From assembly GCF_001949145.1 (NCBI RefSeq), contig NW_019091418.1:2633753-2697752 (forward strand): a DNA stretch of 64,000 nt, in the 5' to 3' direction. Below are positions 41,792 to 55,100 of the stretch, one piece after another. The stretch is from Acanthaster planci (Eukaryota; Echinodermata; Asteroidea; Valvatida; Acanthasteridae). Position 1 is the first letter of the stretch; each line of letters starts with the position of its first letter. The position numbers and the translations under genes are program-made. Below the pieces are notes generated by a model. The model was not told the origin of the DNA. It ran no database searches and saw only the letters and a list, made by a program, of their open reading frames with translations.

Positions 41792-41925
41792 TGACATCAC
41801 GTCAGTTTAAACCACGCCCACTGCACACGTGCACTGCACTGCACATAGTTACATGCATCGATTGCCGTTTACGTGGAACCATGGAACCGGAAGTTAACGC
41901 ACAACTTCAGTGATCGTCCAATGGG
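41792..41925. promoter_or_regulatory. Possible promoter: CRE, GC-box, ETS and CCAAT motifs
   Basis: Within 134 bases stand TGACATCACGTCA (CRE/ATF-like, 41792-41804), CCACGCCCA (KLF/SP-like, 41812-41820), ACCGGAAGT (consensus ETS, 41886-41894) and CCAATGGG (NF-Y-like, 41918-41925). This is the usual make-up of a housekeeping promoter. No gene starting from it could be identified on either strand. Confidence 0.4.
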
Positions 41926-43282
41926 AGCCTGCAAATCGTGGCATGCCTATCTTTGTGACAAAGCATGGAGGAAGGAGTTCCTTCCTCCATGGACAAAGTC
42001 ACTTATTTATAGGGTTAATTTTGAATACACAGCCCTTTAAGACAAAATCTGTTCGAACTAAAGTTGAATTAAGAAAGTCAGTCCGGGGGTAAACAATCTC
42101 AATGTTGGCATTTTTATGATTCATTGCGTCCCATTCCACTCTAAAAATAGAACACAAAACGAGAAACAAGCACTCCGCCGGTGCACAAATTGCTCAGTGC
42201 GTAACTGCCTACACAGGCATTTCCGGTCAAAGTCTTGCTCAAACAATCCTGTAGGAGCCAGGCAATGATGGAATTTCATGCATCATTTAGCTCTCTACAA
42301 CTTCCTGATAAAACACCTGACCTAACGGTCAGCCAGACGCCTTCGGCTTGTGTGGTATAGGTAGGCCCCGGGGCAGGAACGGCCACTTTATTAGCTAATT
42401 ATAAGTTAGCCGCTCTACTTTCGTCTGTGCTTGGACTCACCAATTTAAAGTGACGTGTTGCCAATTTTGTTGTAATGCATGCAGTCGAAACAAACTTTGG
42501 CAATGTGTTGACCATGACTTTATTCGACAATGATTGAGAAGGATGCGACAGGACTGCAAAGTGAACCGGAGTAGGCCTATGTGATAAGTACCGTTATTAC
42601 GTCTCTGAAGACGGAAAAATAACTTGATCTAACCCATAGGCGTCGCTAGGAGGGATGTCGGGGTGTCGACAAAATCGAGGTCTGTCGACAACAAAACACG
42701 AAGGAAAAAAATCGAAGAACAGAGGGTTGGGCTACGGAATCAGACTAGGGCCTACAGTACACTCGTTTTGCGTGACGGTCCGTCGGCAAATTTCATGTGG
42801 CACCCCCATTCTAAAAAAACACACCTTTCTCCATGATCTACAATCCTGGCCGAATCTCGTTGGGCCCAAACCCCGTGGGACCCCTTTCACTTTCGGTGTT
42901 GGGTCTCAGAGCGCCGCCTGCAGTCCAGCTCGAGATGTCAACATTAACCGAGAGATGGGGGACCTGGGGACCGGGAGGGTAATGTCTATTGATGCGTGTA
43001 CCAACAATTTTGACCAGGATTGTAGAAAATATGGACTGCTGATCACTTCTCTGAGTACACTGCGCTCGGAAACTCATGCTGTGCTAATTGGAATTACCTA
43101 ACTCTCCATGCAGTGATCTTCTCTTATACGTATTTCAAGCAGTGATTTTATATCGCTAGAACGAATAGGCTGGCACTGAGAATAGCTGCCTACTGTAGAG
43201 TTATGATCACTCTGTCTTTACAAATCAACATTCTGTGCAGTATAGGTTAAAGGTTTTGTTATTTGAACGGCAAAAAGCAGTA

Positions 43283-43510
43283 TCTTCGAGATGGCCGACT
43301 GGGTGAACTCGCGGTTACTAGATCTTTAGGCGATGGGTTCGAACCCCAGCGGTGGTTTTTAATTTCCCAACGCTTGCTGTCAGCAGTCAGTAGCTATAAG
43401 AGACTCTAATTCACCCCGTCAAGTACCAACAGTACCTTAGCCGACCGGGTACGCTCTTCTGCTGGGATGAAGTCCAGGTGAGCGCCGTAGTACAGGTTCG
43501 AGACATGTGG
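43283..43510 (+). repeat. SINE-like element with two tRNA-like heads
   Basis: The first head has box A TGGCCGACTGGG (43292-43303) and a canonical box B GGGTTCGAACCCC (43335-43347). The second has TTAGCCGACCGGG (about 43437-43449) and CAGGTTCGAGAC (about 43493-43504). A GC-rich tail continues to about 43.6 kb. Neither folds as a full tRNA by eye. Confidence 0.55.
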
Positions 43511-46500
43511 CTGACTCGGCGGCCAGGGTTTAGGGGGCGCATGGTCGCTCGGAACCCTTTTTGAGGGGGTTAAGTAATGGGTAGGGTGAGGAAGTGCGGT
43601 GGGCTGAGACCCCAGAAGAGTCCTATATGGAAGCCGTTAACTGCGATTCCTTGCACCTGAATGCTTGGTCAACATCACATAACTTTTGGATATTTCCCTC
43701 ACTATATATATTTTTTAATTTCCTGGGCACAGAACTCAGAAGGCAATTTTCTTGATTGAATAGTCCTACATGGAGCTAAAGGATTGATGCTGACTTTTTT
43801 TTTCATTTATAGTCTTAATTTCTTAAATGTTCGACGATAACATCGATCCCAAGCCTGTTCGGGTCCATTTCTTCCCAGTGATCTTAATATAAAAGCAATG
43901 GCGTATTTAGTAAATGTTTATTATTGATGGTTTAATAGTAGAAATCCATGGGTGGCACAGTCTGGCAGCACTCGCCTCATTTTATTGATGGAAAATCATT
44001 TTCATTTGTCATATTAACAAATTTTCTGCAGAAATTTGATATTTTCAAAAAGTAATTCTCCAAAAAGATATGTCCCACTTGTATGTTGAATCAATCTTCT
44101 TGCATCACCCCCACTGGCTAGACAGGTCTGCCCCCAAAAATACAAGCACAAAAAAAATATGAAACAACTCAAAACAAACGAACAAACAATCCAATACACA
44201 AACACCAAAACAAATAAACCATCCTTAGTTGTTAGAATTTCAACAACAGAATATAAAATCGACAATCCAATGGAAGTCAAATCAGTAAAGCTTTTGTTAC
44301 CCCAATCTCGCAGCAAAAGCTGTATACCACTTTTTTTTTTATCGCGGCGCACAGTCCATTCAGTCCCCCTCTTCCACGGGCTTATACATGCACAGTGGAT
44401 CAAGTTGAAATAAGAAGACATTGGCAAATAAAATCTTGTCACTGAATGTTGGTTAGATTCTCAAAATATCGATGTTGATTGAGTAATATAACGCTTACAA
44501 CAGAGATCTTTTTAATTTCTACTTTCATTCCCAAATGATGGCACGACCTACTACGCATGTGTGCTTTGCAAAGTCACACGCCTAGTAGGCAGAAACAATA
44601 CACATTGAAGAAAGTGTTTACAAGAAATTTAGAATGAGTAATTCATTAAGAACTACCAATCAGGGTTAGTACCAGGAATAAAAAGTTATTTAAGATAGAT
44701 TTATTATTCTGGAATGGTAATTAACTACACGTATAACTAAAAATTAATATACAAGTATAAATGAATAGGTAAACTGGTCGGCTACAAAACGCTACACAGC
44801 TTTTATAAAAAGCAAATTTAAAAAGTGTGTTCCTGGCAGAGATCAGCCACCGTAGTTTTGCCCGTCCAACAATAAAATAGATATTCTTATTGTTTCGTTG
44901 AAAATAAAATCGAATTGAGGCATACGCATTTTTTCTGCAGCAAGGTCATAAAAACTGCATGACAAGCAGTTTGAGACAAATGGCTGGCTTTTAGAGCTCT
45001 TGGCCTTCTGCCAACAGGACATATGACCAATCGATGACGCAGGTTGAATTGTCGGGGTTTTTTGGCCAAGTGTAGTGATATATGTTAATTCCTGCAATAA
45101 AATCAACGGAGTACACAGGCTAAGCGTCAGACCATTTCGTAAGAGGAAGACCATGCAGGGTAATGAAAACTAAAGTAACTTCTTAAGTGCAGAAACGTCC
45201 GCTTAAAAGATTTCGTTGATCATCATTCAGACACTATACACATTCATTTTTGTCGCCGTCATAGATGAATATTACAGAAATTGTCCATTTTTATTTGTAT
45301 TTCTATTTTTCTTGCTCACGATCAGAAGAAACAGGAACGACTTTTCCACTGAGAGCCCTTTCAACCCCCCCATTAAGGGTCTTTCGACTGTACTGCCTTG
45401 AACTCCAAATTTTCTTCTCGCCCCTACATTTTGAGACGACATCATCAAAACTAGCAGTCACTACTGAGACATAAATACCCCATTCTCTGGACCCACGGGT
45501 TCCCCACATCACATGTTCACCGCAAGCTTGTTTGCCCGTCCCGGGCCTCATGATGATGAAACCTCGTGGCATCGTTCTTCATTTACAGTCACGTCAGATT
45601 TTACCACACTTCCTTAATTTGATTTTTCTGTTTTATTCAATTTTCTAGAAATACTTAGCTAGCTGGCTCTCGGCTTCAAGTCTTTCGCTCCCCAAGACTT
45701 GCCTTCTCATAACCAGTCTCATATCACAACGTCCACACACTCTCCTTAATTGCACCCTAATAACTTGATTCCTGCTCATCCAACGTGTACCCCCTTGACC
45801 TCGGAGCATGCTCACTCTAGTTTAAGACTAGTTACTGCTGCAGGTGGAGCAGCGAGAATAGGTCAACTTATGCGATATGAAATTAATAATAGCCTGTGGA
45901 GCATCTATCTGTTTCTGTTCCTGTTGCAAGTACCGACATTTCACCGCTGGTGTTGTATGGAATTTGGACTAGTACCTAAACATAGATCCATTGTTACAAT
46001 GCGTGACTTGGTGTACAGATCAACGCCAACCATGAACAGGTTCGGGGGCTGAGAGTCTATGCGGAAAACAGTGATCAGACGTCCATGTGACGAAATTTCA
46101 TGTGACACCGGTTGAATAACTCCACCCCGGATTTCGCAGGACAAATATTTGCAAGCTTTATTGTACCCGGATGAAATCCCATATTTTCAACCCTGACCCG
46201 AAATCTGGACATGCAACTAGAGTACAGTTTTCCATTAAGGGGAGGAAGTGGTGTTTTTTGAGACTGAAAATTGTTAAAGGATGACGAATTGATTTTTGTG
46301 ACTCTTTCGCTAATATTTTTCTACATAGGATAAGTTGTTTCAATATGCATAGTTAGTTATCCTGGCATTTTCTTACATAAGGTTTCTGATAAGAACTAAA
46401 AAGGTGACTAAACAGATGGTACCTGTAATTTATCTTGCATTATATACTTCGGTATAGCCCAATTTTTCCCTCATCTCATATCTAACCCAAACGATTCCTA

Positions 46501-48659
46501 TCTTTTCCAACTACTTTTTCTCCGGAATGGCATCCTTTCTTTGAAGGCACTGAGTCTTGTCACAGAGTTATAAATCGTTTGCCAATACTGCATCCTGCCT
46601 CTCCAATTCAAATACCCCGATTACGAGAAATGCGGCAGACGCTTTGATTTGGATCTTCTCTTTCCATCGGGGTTGTCTCCGGATTGAACAAATTTGAGTT
46701 CTATGAATTTAAACCTCTCCAAGGAACGCAAAGCACTTACGTGTTGAAGAGGTCTGATGTTTGTTTAGAACTGACAACAGGAGAAGTATGACCTTAATGG
46801 TTAAGTCATGATAACAAGTATCTAAGAATGCACAGCCACGGGTGTCAAGAGATACTTGGGCTGCTGCTTGGCAACAGGGCAGTTTCAATTGCTGGTTCGA
46901 CATTTATCTATGCAAGATTTTTTAAATCATTTGACACCATCAAAGATTGAAGAGAACTCGCATTTTGACGACATTAAGCTGGGAAGGCCTTTATTTTCTT
47001 GCAACAAACTTGGCATTGTAACACTAAATTTCAAGAGTCAACCGACGTTTGTAAGTTGCATTTATGATGGCGCAGTAGTCTCTCTACAGACAATCAATCA
47101 GCATAACCACATTAAACACTTGAGACCACGTCTCAAAATAAAAACTGTCAAGGAAAACTTCAGTGACAACTGAAGTATCAAATCTTGAAATATTGATTGT
47201 AGCAGCTTGTTTTATGCACGGCTCAGTCAATTGACACCTTCTGGACGCTGCATGGAAAAAAAACTAACGTGATTGGCTCTAAAAACCTTCAGTGAATCTG
47301 GCCTTAACACCCCCGTGTTTACTTTTCTGCAATGTTTAAGTGATCTAAAACTCAACGTGAGCAAGTCCCATTAGACATTTAAACAGTAATTAAAAAGTTA
47401 ACACCACTTGTCTTCGCAAGGGCACGGAATTTGCCAAATTAGAAGTGACTTAATTTTGTCCAATTTACTGTAGTTTTTATTCCAAGGATTAGGTAGAGTA
47501 GATGTGCATCTCTATAGTTACCAGCAAGAAATGAGACAAAGGGGTACCCCCCATCACTAATGTCCAATCACTATACACTCTCTGGACTATTGTTACCTAA
47601 CACATCGCCCCTAGATGTCTGAAAAGAATTCTCTCCGTCTCATATCTTGCATCATGTGCTCTATAGAGTTGCACCTTGCAGGATGTTGTGACAAATACAA
47701 ACTTCTGTACCCTGTTACCAATCATAAATCACATGTACAATGCGTATCAAAAGCACCATGTCATTCAGTCATGAATATTCACAATGGTTTCTACAGTAAA
47801 CCACATGATCAATAACATTATTGCACTAATATGGGCCCTGTTCCAAAGTGCTACTTAACAAAATGCTATTTGCCATATGAGGAGAATATTTGCCTGACAT
47901 ATGCATGCTTAAGGGTTGTCCTTTGAATCATTTATACGTGTATAAAAGCCCACTAGTCTTTTTATTCTCCGCTATCATTCGTCAGTATCTTCATTGCATT
48001 GGTACGGATTACACCTTTACTTGATTATCAGAGTGCAGATAATGAATGCATTGGTTCTACCATCTCAAAAAGTGACATGCATGAATGCACAGCATTAGTG
48101 CATGTATTATCAATGCACATGTTAACAGTATGTGCATCGGAGCAATGGTGTTGAGCTTACCCTCAATATCAGTACTCTTGGATACTTTCACAGATGAGTG
48201 ATACTAGTGAACAGGTCAATATATAAGTCATGTCATACATACATCCCTGATTCAACTTCTAATCATTAACTCCGCCCTAATAGGCATCCATATCATTCTA
48301 GGCAGGAGGAAGCAGCTATGGTTGTGCCTTGCCTCGGGATACATGGTCCCTGGAAGAGATTCAAATCATGGTCTTAACGATTATGTAAATGAAGACAGCC
48401 TCCTGACTCTTAGAGCAAGTTTCTCTAACCAAGATGGCTTTATCCAAACAGCATTCTGTGAAAAGATGTAGCAGCAGAAGGAAACAGGGCTCCTAAAAAT
48501 CTGATCAGACTCAAAGGAGGACAATTGTTCAAAGGTAACTATGGAGTTGGAAGTACATCTTACTTTAAAAATTATCAGGTTTGATACAAGGTTCCATATT
48601 CAATGCCTGCACCAAATCAAAATTACGAGGGTTACAAAAGGAACAAATTCATATCCACA

Positions 48660-48665
48660 TTTATT
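48660..48665 (-). terminator. Possible poly(A) signal of the TANGO1-like gene
   Basis: AATAAA on the minus strand, about 420 bases after the predicted stop codon. This is position and motif only. Confidence 0.3.
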
Positions 48666-49082
48666 CAAGAAGTCTCTTGATGTGGAATACATAATCTAGC
48701 TGATAGAGTAAACTTTTAAATCTTTTTCTATTTCAGGGTTCAAGGCTGACAAGCAGGATAACTAAAAGGAAATTCAAAGTCCTATTGGTTTACTTAAATC
48801 TTATTTTTTAATTAACTTATTTTAGAAATAAAATGTTTAACATTAATTTAAACTGAATTACTTCATTAAGAAATGGAATAAAATTATAAGACGCTTTGAT
48901 TGGGAAGCTTTGAAAAGGGTAGGTATCACACTGTAATGACATAAATTGACATCTTTAAGTAGCAACAAATAAGTTTTTGGTTCATAAAAACACATACACC
49001 TTTACCAACTGATAAGACGAGCATGTTCTATCTCTAAGAATTTCAAGTAAAAGTTTAGAGAGATTTGGTAAAAGTGGTGGTT

Positions 49083-49139
49083 TTAAGGTCCTTGAATTGG
49101 TCTGGAGCTGGGTCTGGTCTGGGGTGTGACTGGTGTCCC
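49083..49139 (-). CDS. MIA3: TANGO1-like terminal exon
   Basis: After acceptor ttcacag in phase 0, 18 residues GTPVTPQTRPSSRPIQGP are followed by TAA. They continue the Pro/Thr/Arg-rich end in frame from the previous exon. It was chosen over other downstream acceptors for its composition and phase. Confidence 0.6.
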   Translation of the reverse strand, partial: GTPVTPQTRPSSRPIQGP

Positions 49140-52100
49140 CTGTGAACCACAATAAAATTAACAGTCATTTCAATGGCTTACTTGCTGCGAGAAAACTGGT
49201 CACAAACACATCCCGATCAAAAAGTTAACAATGCAAGTAACACATAATATTCACATCAGTGTTGTAATCAAGCTCAGCACAAGTCCCCGTTAGTCCATCA
49301 CAAGTCATTTGTCGATTCAAAAGCCTGTGGATGACTGGTCTAGTGAAGGGACTTGTGACTGGTCTTGAGAAGGGAATTGTAACTGGTCTTGCGAAAGGAG
49401 TTGTGACTGGTCTAGTGAAAGGAATTGTGACTTGTCTAGTGAAGGGAATCGTGACTGGTCATGAGAAGGGACGTGTTACCGGTCTAGTGCAGGGACTTGT
49501 GACTGGTCTAGTGAAGGGACTTGTGACTGGTCTAGTGAAGGGACTTGTGACTGGTCTAGTGAAGGGACTTGTGACTGGTCTAGTGAAGGGACTTGTGACT
49601 GGTCTAGTGAAGGGACTTGTGACTGGTCTAGTGAAGGGACTTGTGACTGGTCTAGTGAAGGGACTTGTGACTGGACTATAGAGTTGTGAAAGCACATGTG
49701 ATGGACTCGACTACAGCACTGAATAACATGCTAATCTCCAGTTTGTATTCACAGTAGTCATATGAAAATCACCTGGCAATCACATGATGTTGAACGAATG
49801 AAGGCATGTTTCTGCATGGCATGTCTTTTATAATTTCTACAACATGCCATTATGAAGTGCAGATTCATGCATGTATGGTCCAGCCAACATTGCTAATTTT
49901 ATTTTTAGCATATTGTCTTTACATTTGCTAATAAGAGCATATTTGACCATGTACTGACTGAAACTCTGGCCTGTTAACTATATTTTGCCTTTAGAGGAAC
50001 TGTGAACAAGTTACTAAAAAAAGTCATCTTTGCAGTGACACAACCCACAAAAGGAAGGGTTCGATATTCAACTCCAAAATAAAACAGATTACTTTGCTAA
50101 TGAAAAGGATTAGGTTTACTCACATCTAATGGGGTTGATGTTCTTTGCGATCCTGTTGGAGTGCCAAATGAAGGACCACTCAGGGGAAAAGCCCCTGGAG
50201 GTGGGGCTCCAGCAGGGGGTGGGTAAGGACCACGACTGCCTGGTCTCATGCCTGAGCAAGAACAGAATCCGATTGGGTGATGTGAAAGTGGTTAACATTG
50301 CAAACCGTTAGATGGAACAAAGACAATCGGTATTACATCAAAATAAACAGCCCATCTGGTCGTATTAAGGCAACCTCCCAAATACTGACAATTGTTATTT
50401 AACTAATCACGTTGTGACTGCCATACATGTGCATACACCATTATAATACCTCTGTCTTGGATACTTTTTTGTTCATTGGCCCAAAATGATCATGACAGGG
50501 CGATATACATGTACCCGCATATCACACTCACCATGAGACATCTCTTTTTTTCAAGAAGCACTTTGTGTTGGGGAGAAGTTAATTTTTATTACGAGGTTTG
50601 CCCGTACCCAAGATGCATATGGTATTTAGAAACACTGTATGTAGCAAACACTTTGTACTAATTCCGGTGAAGTGAACTTACCTGGATTCCTAGGGCCCAT
50701 AGGTGGTGGAGGTTCTCCTCTATCCATGGGAGGTGGCCCCATGTCATTTGGGTAGGGCCCTGGACCATGCATTGGTCCAGGTGGTGGAGGGCCACGAGGG
50801 CCAAAGTCCATATCAGGCGGTGGAGGTCCGTATCCACCAAGGGGACCAAAGTCACGGTCATCCATGGGTGGAGGCCCAAAATCACGATCGTCTAATGGGG
50901 GTCCTCGGCGGTCAAAATCATCAGGATGAGGTGGGAAATCTCTGGGAGGGAAGGGGTGACGAAGAGGGGGTGGAGGTCCACTGAAAGGGGGAGGACCGAA
51001 ATCCATGTCCGGAGGAGGTGGACCATGAGGGCCATATCCAAAGTCCGGAGGAGGGCTCAGTTCTCTCATATCACGAGGGTCATAGTCCATCTCTGACAAG
51101 GGAGGGCCTCGGGAGTGACGTCCATGTGGGGGCGCTCTACCCATTGATGGGTGGGGAGGGGGCGGACCATCATCCGGGAATGGTGGGGGTGGACCAGAGT
51201 CCCTGCCTGATCTAGATGAGCGTCGGTAGGGGCCCACATCACCATCCAATGGAGGCGACGGGGGAAGGTCACCTTGGTAGTTGGGTCTACGTGGTGACAA
51301 GGGTCTACCAGGATCTAGGTGAGGTGGTGATGGAGTGTCAGCTAGGAGACTGTTCCTACTGGGCACACCTGGAGAGAAATAAACATAGAAATGTGCAATC
51401 ATGTCATTAAACCGCATACATATAATGGTTAAGGCAGTAAATAAGTCAATTACAAGCCATTACATGTCATCTGGTCTTAAGTCAGTCACAAGCCATTCAA
51501 ATGAACTGTGACAGAAGTAATCCTCTGTCACTATGCATCAACAGTTAAAAGCAGCCAACTTTTTTTAACAATTAGGTTCTTACTCACAGGCCAAATACTT
51601 TTTGTAGGAAAATACGTATCCAAGAATGACAGAAAAAGACTAATGGTAATAGGAAATCAGATGGACAGATATAAGTTACAATATTCAGTGCTAATCTCGG
51701 AGAAATATTGTTAGAAATATTTGATTAGTTTGAAGATCAAATGTTAAGCAGCGTACCTTGTTTCACAGGCTGCGGACTCCCTTCACCTGTCATACCGAGA
51801 AAATTAGTGACAAATAAAGCACCCTCAGAAAAAATAACTTAAGCAGCAACAGTAAAAACAAAACAATTCTGATTTGATTTCTGCAAACTAAAATAGGATC
51901 AGATAGAGTGAAAATGTTGACAGGCATGATGACATGTTAGCATTCCAAATACTCAAGAGGGGTACTTGTTTGGAGGTAGATTTCACCAAAAAACGAAGCA
52001 ACGAAGCCAAGTTTTTGCAACATAAATGAAAAGGAAGCCATTCTTTAACTTATTAACTCTAATCCACCTCATGTTTCATTCAGAGTTCGTCTAGAAGTAT

Positions 52101-55100
52101 TGGGGGATTTTGCAGGATTGCACAACGTAAAGGCAAGCACATGTTACTTTCCAAGGAATTTCATTTCCCTTGATAGTTTAAGAAATATACTATTTTGCTC
52201 TCGCACAATTAAAAATTTGGAGGATTCAAGAAGATTCAGGAAACAATGTTGATGAGTTATAATTAATAGCCAATACTGAAACCAGCTTGATTGAACTGAA
52301 AACGTTAGCAAGAAGCAAGTGTCTGTTGGCCAGAAAGAGAGTTGCTATGTAGACACAAGCATTTCTTTCTAGGGAGAGAGCAAAAAGCTAGACTTACGTC
52401 CAGATGGAGATGGTTTATACAAGGGAGCTGTGTCAGTCTTAGCTCGTCGACCTTCCAGCTCCGTCAATCTATACCCCAGGGAAATCAAGAGCAAGATGAT
52501 GTTGAAACTAACACAAGATTAAAGCTACGTTCACTTAACATAACAAAACAAGATGGTTGATTCAATACCTTCCAATATCACTTTTTTCTGTAGAGTCACC
52601 ATCAAAAACCTAAAACCCTCTCTATGTCTTGTTCAAGTCACTCAGAGAAAATGTCACATTTTAACATGCAAATTTTAAGTACATGTATGTACTAGATGTT
52701 ACTGCAAAAAGTTAGTTACTGAAGACTGCAGTGAACGAGCATCAATTTATGTCTTAGTTTACACTATCTGAACCTTTTGGGATTACCACTGCATAACTTA
52801 GTGCTAAATACCGAATGATAAAACTGTTGAGTCAAGAGAACAAGAAACATCAAGAGACAAACCTGTGTCTCAGACTTGCAGCTTCTCTCTTAGCTTCCTG
52901 GAGTTCCCTCTCAGCTGCGCGAGCAGAGATCTGTCAACAGAAAGAATAAATAAAGATATCACTTCATTCAGCAGTTATTTGGTAGTGTTTCCTAAGCCAC
53001 AAGGAAGCTCAAGAAACTAGAAACGATATGGTTTGGTTCTGTGTGGTAAACACCTCCTCACTGGTAACCAAGAAAGAGGCTGGGACAATAATGGACCATT
53101 GGTACCTTGCACCTAGCATCCTACATATTAGCAACATACATGAACGGGCACATACACACATTGCCACCCAAGGGACATTGCTGCTTGATAAAAAAAGAAT
53201 CCATGTAAAGGAAAAAAGAAATGCTCAATCAGAAATTCAAACTCGGGGATGTGTTTAGAGGAAATGAAATATCCTCAGTACAATCACCCAAGGTTTTAAG
53301 AACCCCCAAGGCAGTGCAAGATCTATGGTATACATTTGTGTTCGGTAGGCACCCTTACACTGCCCATTTCTTGTGTTCTGTGTCAACTTTTAGAAATAAA
53401 AACACCTTAATGGTAAACTCAGGTTTTAAAACAGATTTTTAAAAAATCCTATAATCAGGAAAATCCTGGTGAAAAAATTGTAAAAAATAGGAAGAAACCT
53501 GACAGATCTGACCCTGCAATCTAGGTTTATAAATGGCAAGAGTTTATTTTTCAGTCTTACCCAGCTGTCATGTGCTTTCTTTTCATGAGCTGCAACCTAA
53601 TAGGAAAAACAAATACACAATAAAATGTGTCCAGGTGAAACCAGATAAAGTCTCTAAAACATAAAAATAAGGGCTTTGAATGTTCAACTGTTTCAGTGGC
53701 AACAATTACATGTTAATGATATGATTTAAATGTGACCTTCCTCATAGGCATGGTCCCTGCCTTTTCAATTTCGATGCATGTATGCATTTCATTGACAGAG
53801 AAAATAAACAACAATTACGACATTACAAAGGATCTTATATCACCTGAGATCTCTTCTCTTACTTGATTTCTGAAATTCCTTTCAGCTTTTTCCAACTCCT
53901 CTTTGAGATCTTTGATCTGAGTCCTGCATGTGAAAACAGAAAAACGAATAAAAGCTTAAACCTGAGGGCAAAATAAGTCAAAAGTGCAACTGATTTATGA
54001 GCATTCTTTGAATTGAAACTTCCAAACATCATTAAAGCCCATGAAGTTGAATACAGGAGTGTTTTATTCTCACAAAGTCCAGAATACAACATTCACTGGT
54101 ACCCACCGGTAGTTGGTGATCTCAACTTCAGCTGATGCTGCTTTGCCATCAGCATTCTCTAGCTTCGAGTCACTCTGAAGTCTCAGAGCCTCTTCACGAC
54201 CAAGTTTCCTGACCATACATAAGTAGAAGTAATCAGTCAAACTCTAACATTTGAATGAGTAAATACACACCTTTGTAAAACACAACACAGGTCTTTCACA
54301 TTCGACCTTTGTCCAGCAGAGACATGCCAAGGGTACTCATCTAGACAGACATCTGGACAAACAGACGGACTCACCTCTGTAACTCCACCTCTTTGTTCTT
54401 GAAGTATTCTGTCATGACCTCCAGTTTGGTCTGTGCTTCAGCCAGGCTGTTCTTGGCCTGCTTGTAGTTGGATTGTGCCAGGTCAACCTCTTGTTGAAGG
54501 GACCCAATCTTGGCTGGAAATACAAGACCAAATTCCATATGTATTCAAGATATCGTAAGCTAGAAAACCTGTACAAGTGCTCCTAATGAAGAATCTGTAA
54601 TCCACATGATGGTTTGTAAGACTTCACATCTAGTAGCCCTGATGTGCATCCCTTAGTCATTTTGCCTTGAACAGTGAGACTTCAGTCAATTTTTTAGATT
54701 CACAGCATCCAGGTATGCATCTCCATAACCGAGATCCATGGATTTCATTCAAGAAAATCTGGACTCTTAATCCCCTAATCAGCACAGCGGCCATCTTACT
54801 GTGCCAAATACAAAGGTAATATAAAGGCTTGCTCACCATTGTTAACCAAATTCGTTTATGGCATCATTAGTTACAATGACAATTGAACTGACCATCGCCT
54901 TTGTACTTGGCACAGTAAAATGTCCGCCCGGTGGCTTCAGTCAGTGCAAAGGCATTGTGAGTCCAGATTTCTTTATAGACATCCGTGCCTCCATCCTCAC
55001 AAGCTCCCCGTCCTCTCACTCACCTTCAAGTTCTCGTCTTCCTTTGACTTCTGTTTCATATTTGGCATCCAGTTCATTCTTTTCTCCTTCCACAAGAGAC

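Larger units (their letters stand above)
38677..49082. other. Intergenic region between the two genes
   Basis: No gene is recognised. Open frames of 100-148 codons (41060-41383, 42655-43101, 45750-46052, 46856-47173) have no recognisable domain. By eye, CpG is more frequent at about 39.4-43.6 kb than elsewhere. A possible promoter cluster lies at 41792-41925, and an NRF1-like TGCGCAGGCG lies at about 40136-40145. The dispersed repeat copy 2 and tandem tRNA-like pieces are also here. A poly(A) signal for the minus-strand gene may be AATAAA (minus) at 48660-48665. Confidence 0.5.

Noticed and set aside
42655-43101. 148-codon plus-strand frame as a gene
   Set aside because: No recognisable domain, no splice or start context, and repeat-like flanks.
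43283-43355. tRNA gene
   Set aside because: Box A and box B are good but the stems do not pair as a full cloverleaf, so it was called SINE-like. The same holds for 37162-37236 and 16796-16860.
48260-48330. Alternative terminal exon of the TANGO1-like gene after acceptor ctcttccag
   Set aside because: It is in frame, but the short product lacks the proline/threonine-rich character. The 49083-49139 exon is nearer and fits better.
49333-49675. CRISPR array
   Set aside because: The units are contiguous without spacers and the genome is eukaryotic.
49331-49681. 116-codon plus-strand frame TGLVKGLV repeated
   Set aside because: Product of a 24-bp minisatellite whose period is a multiple of three; frames on both strands are open for the same reason.
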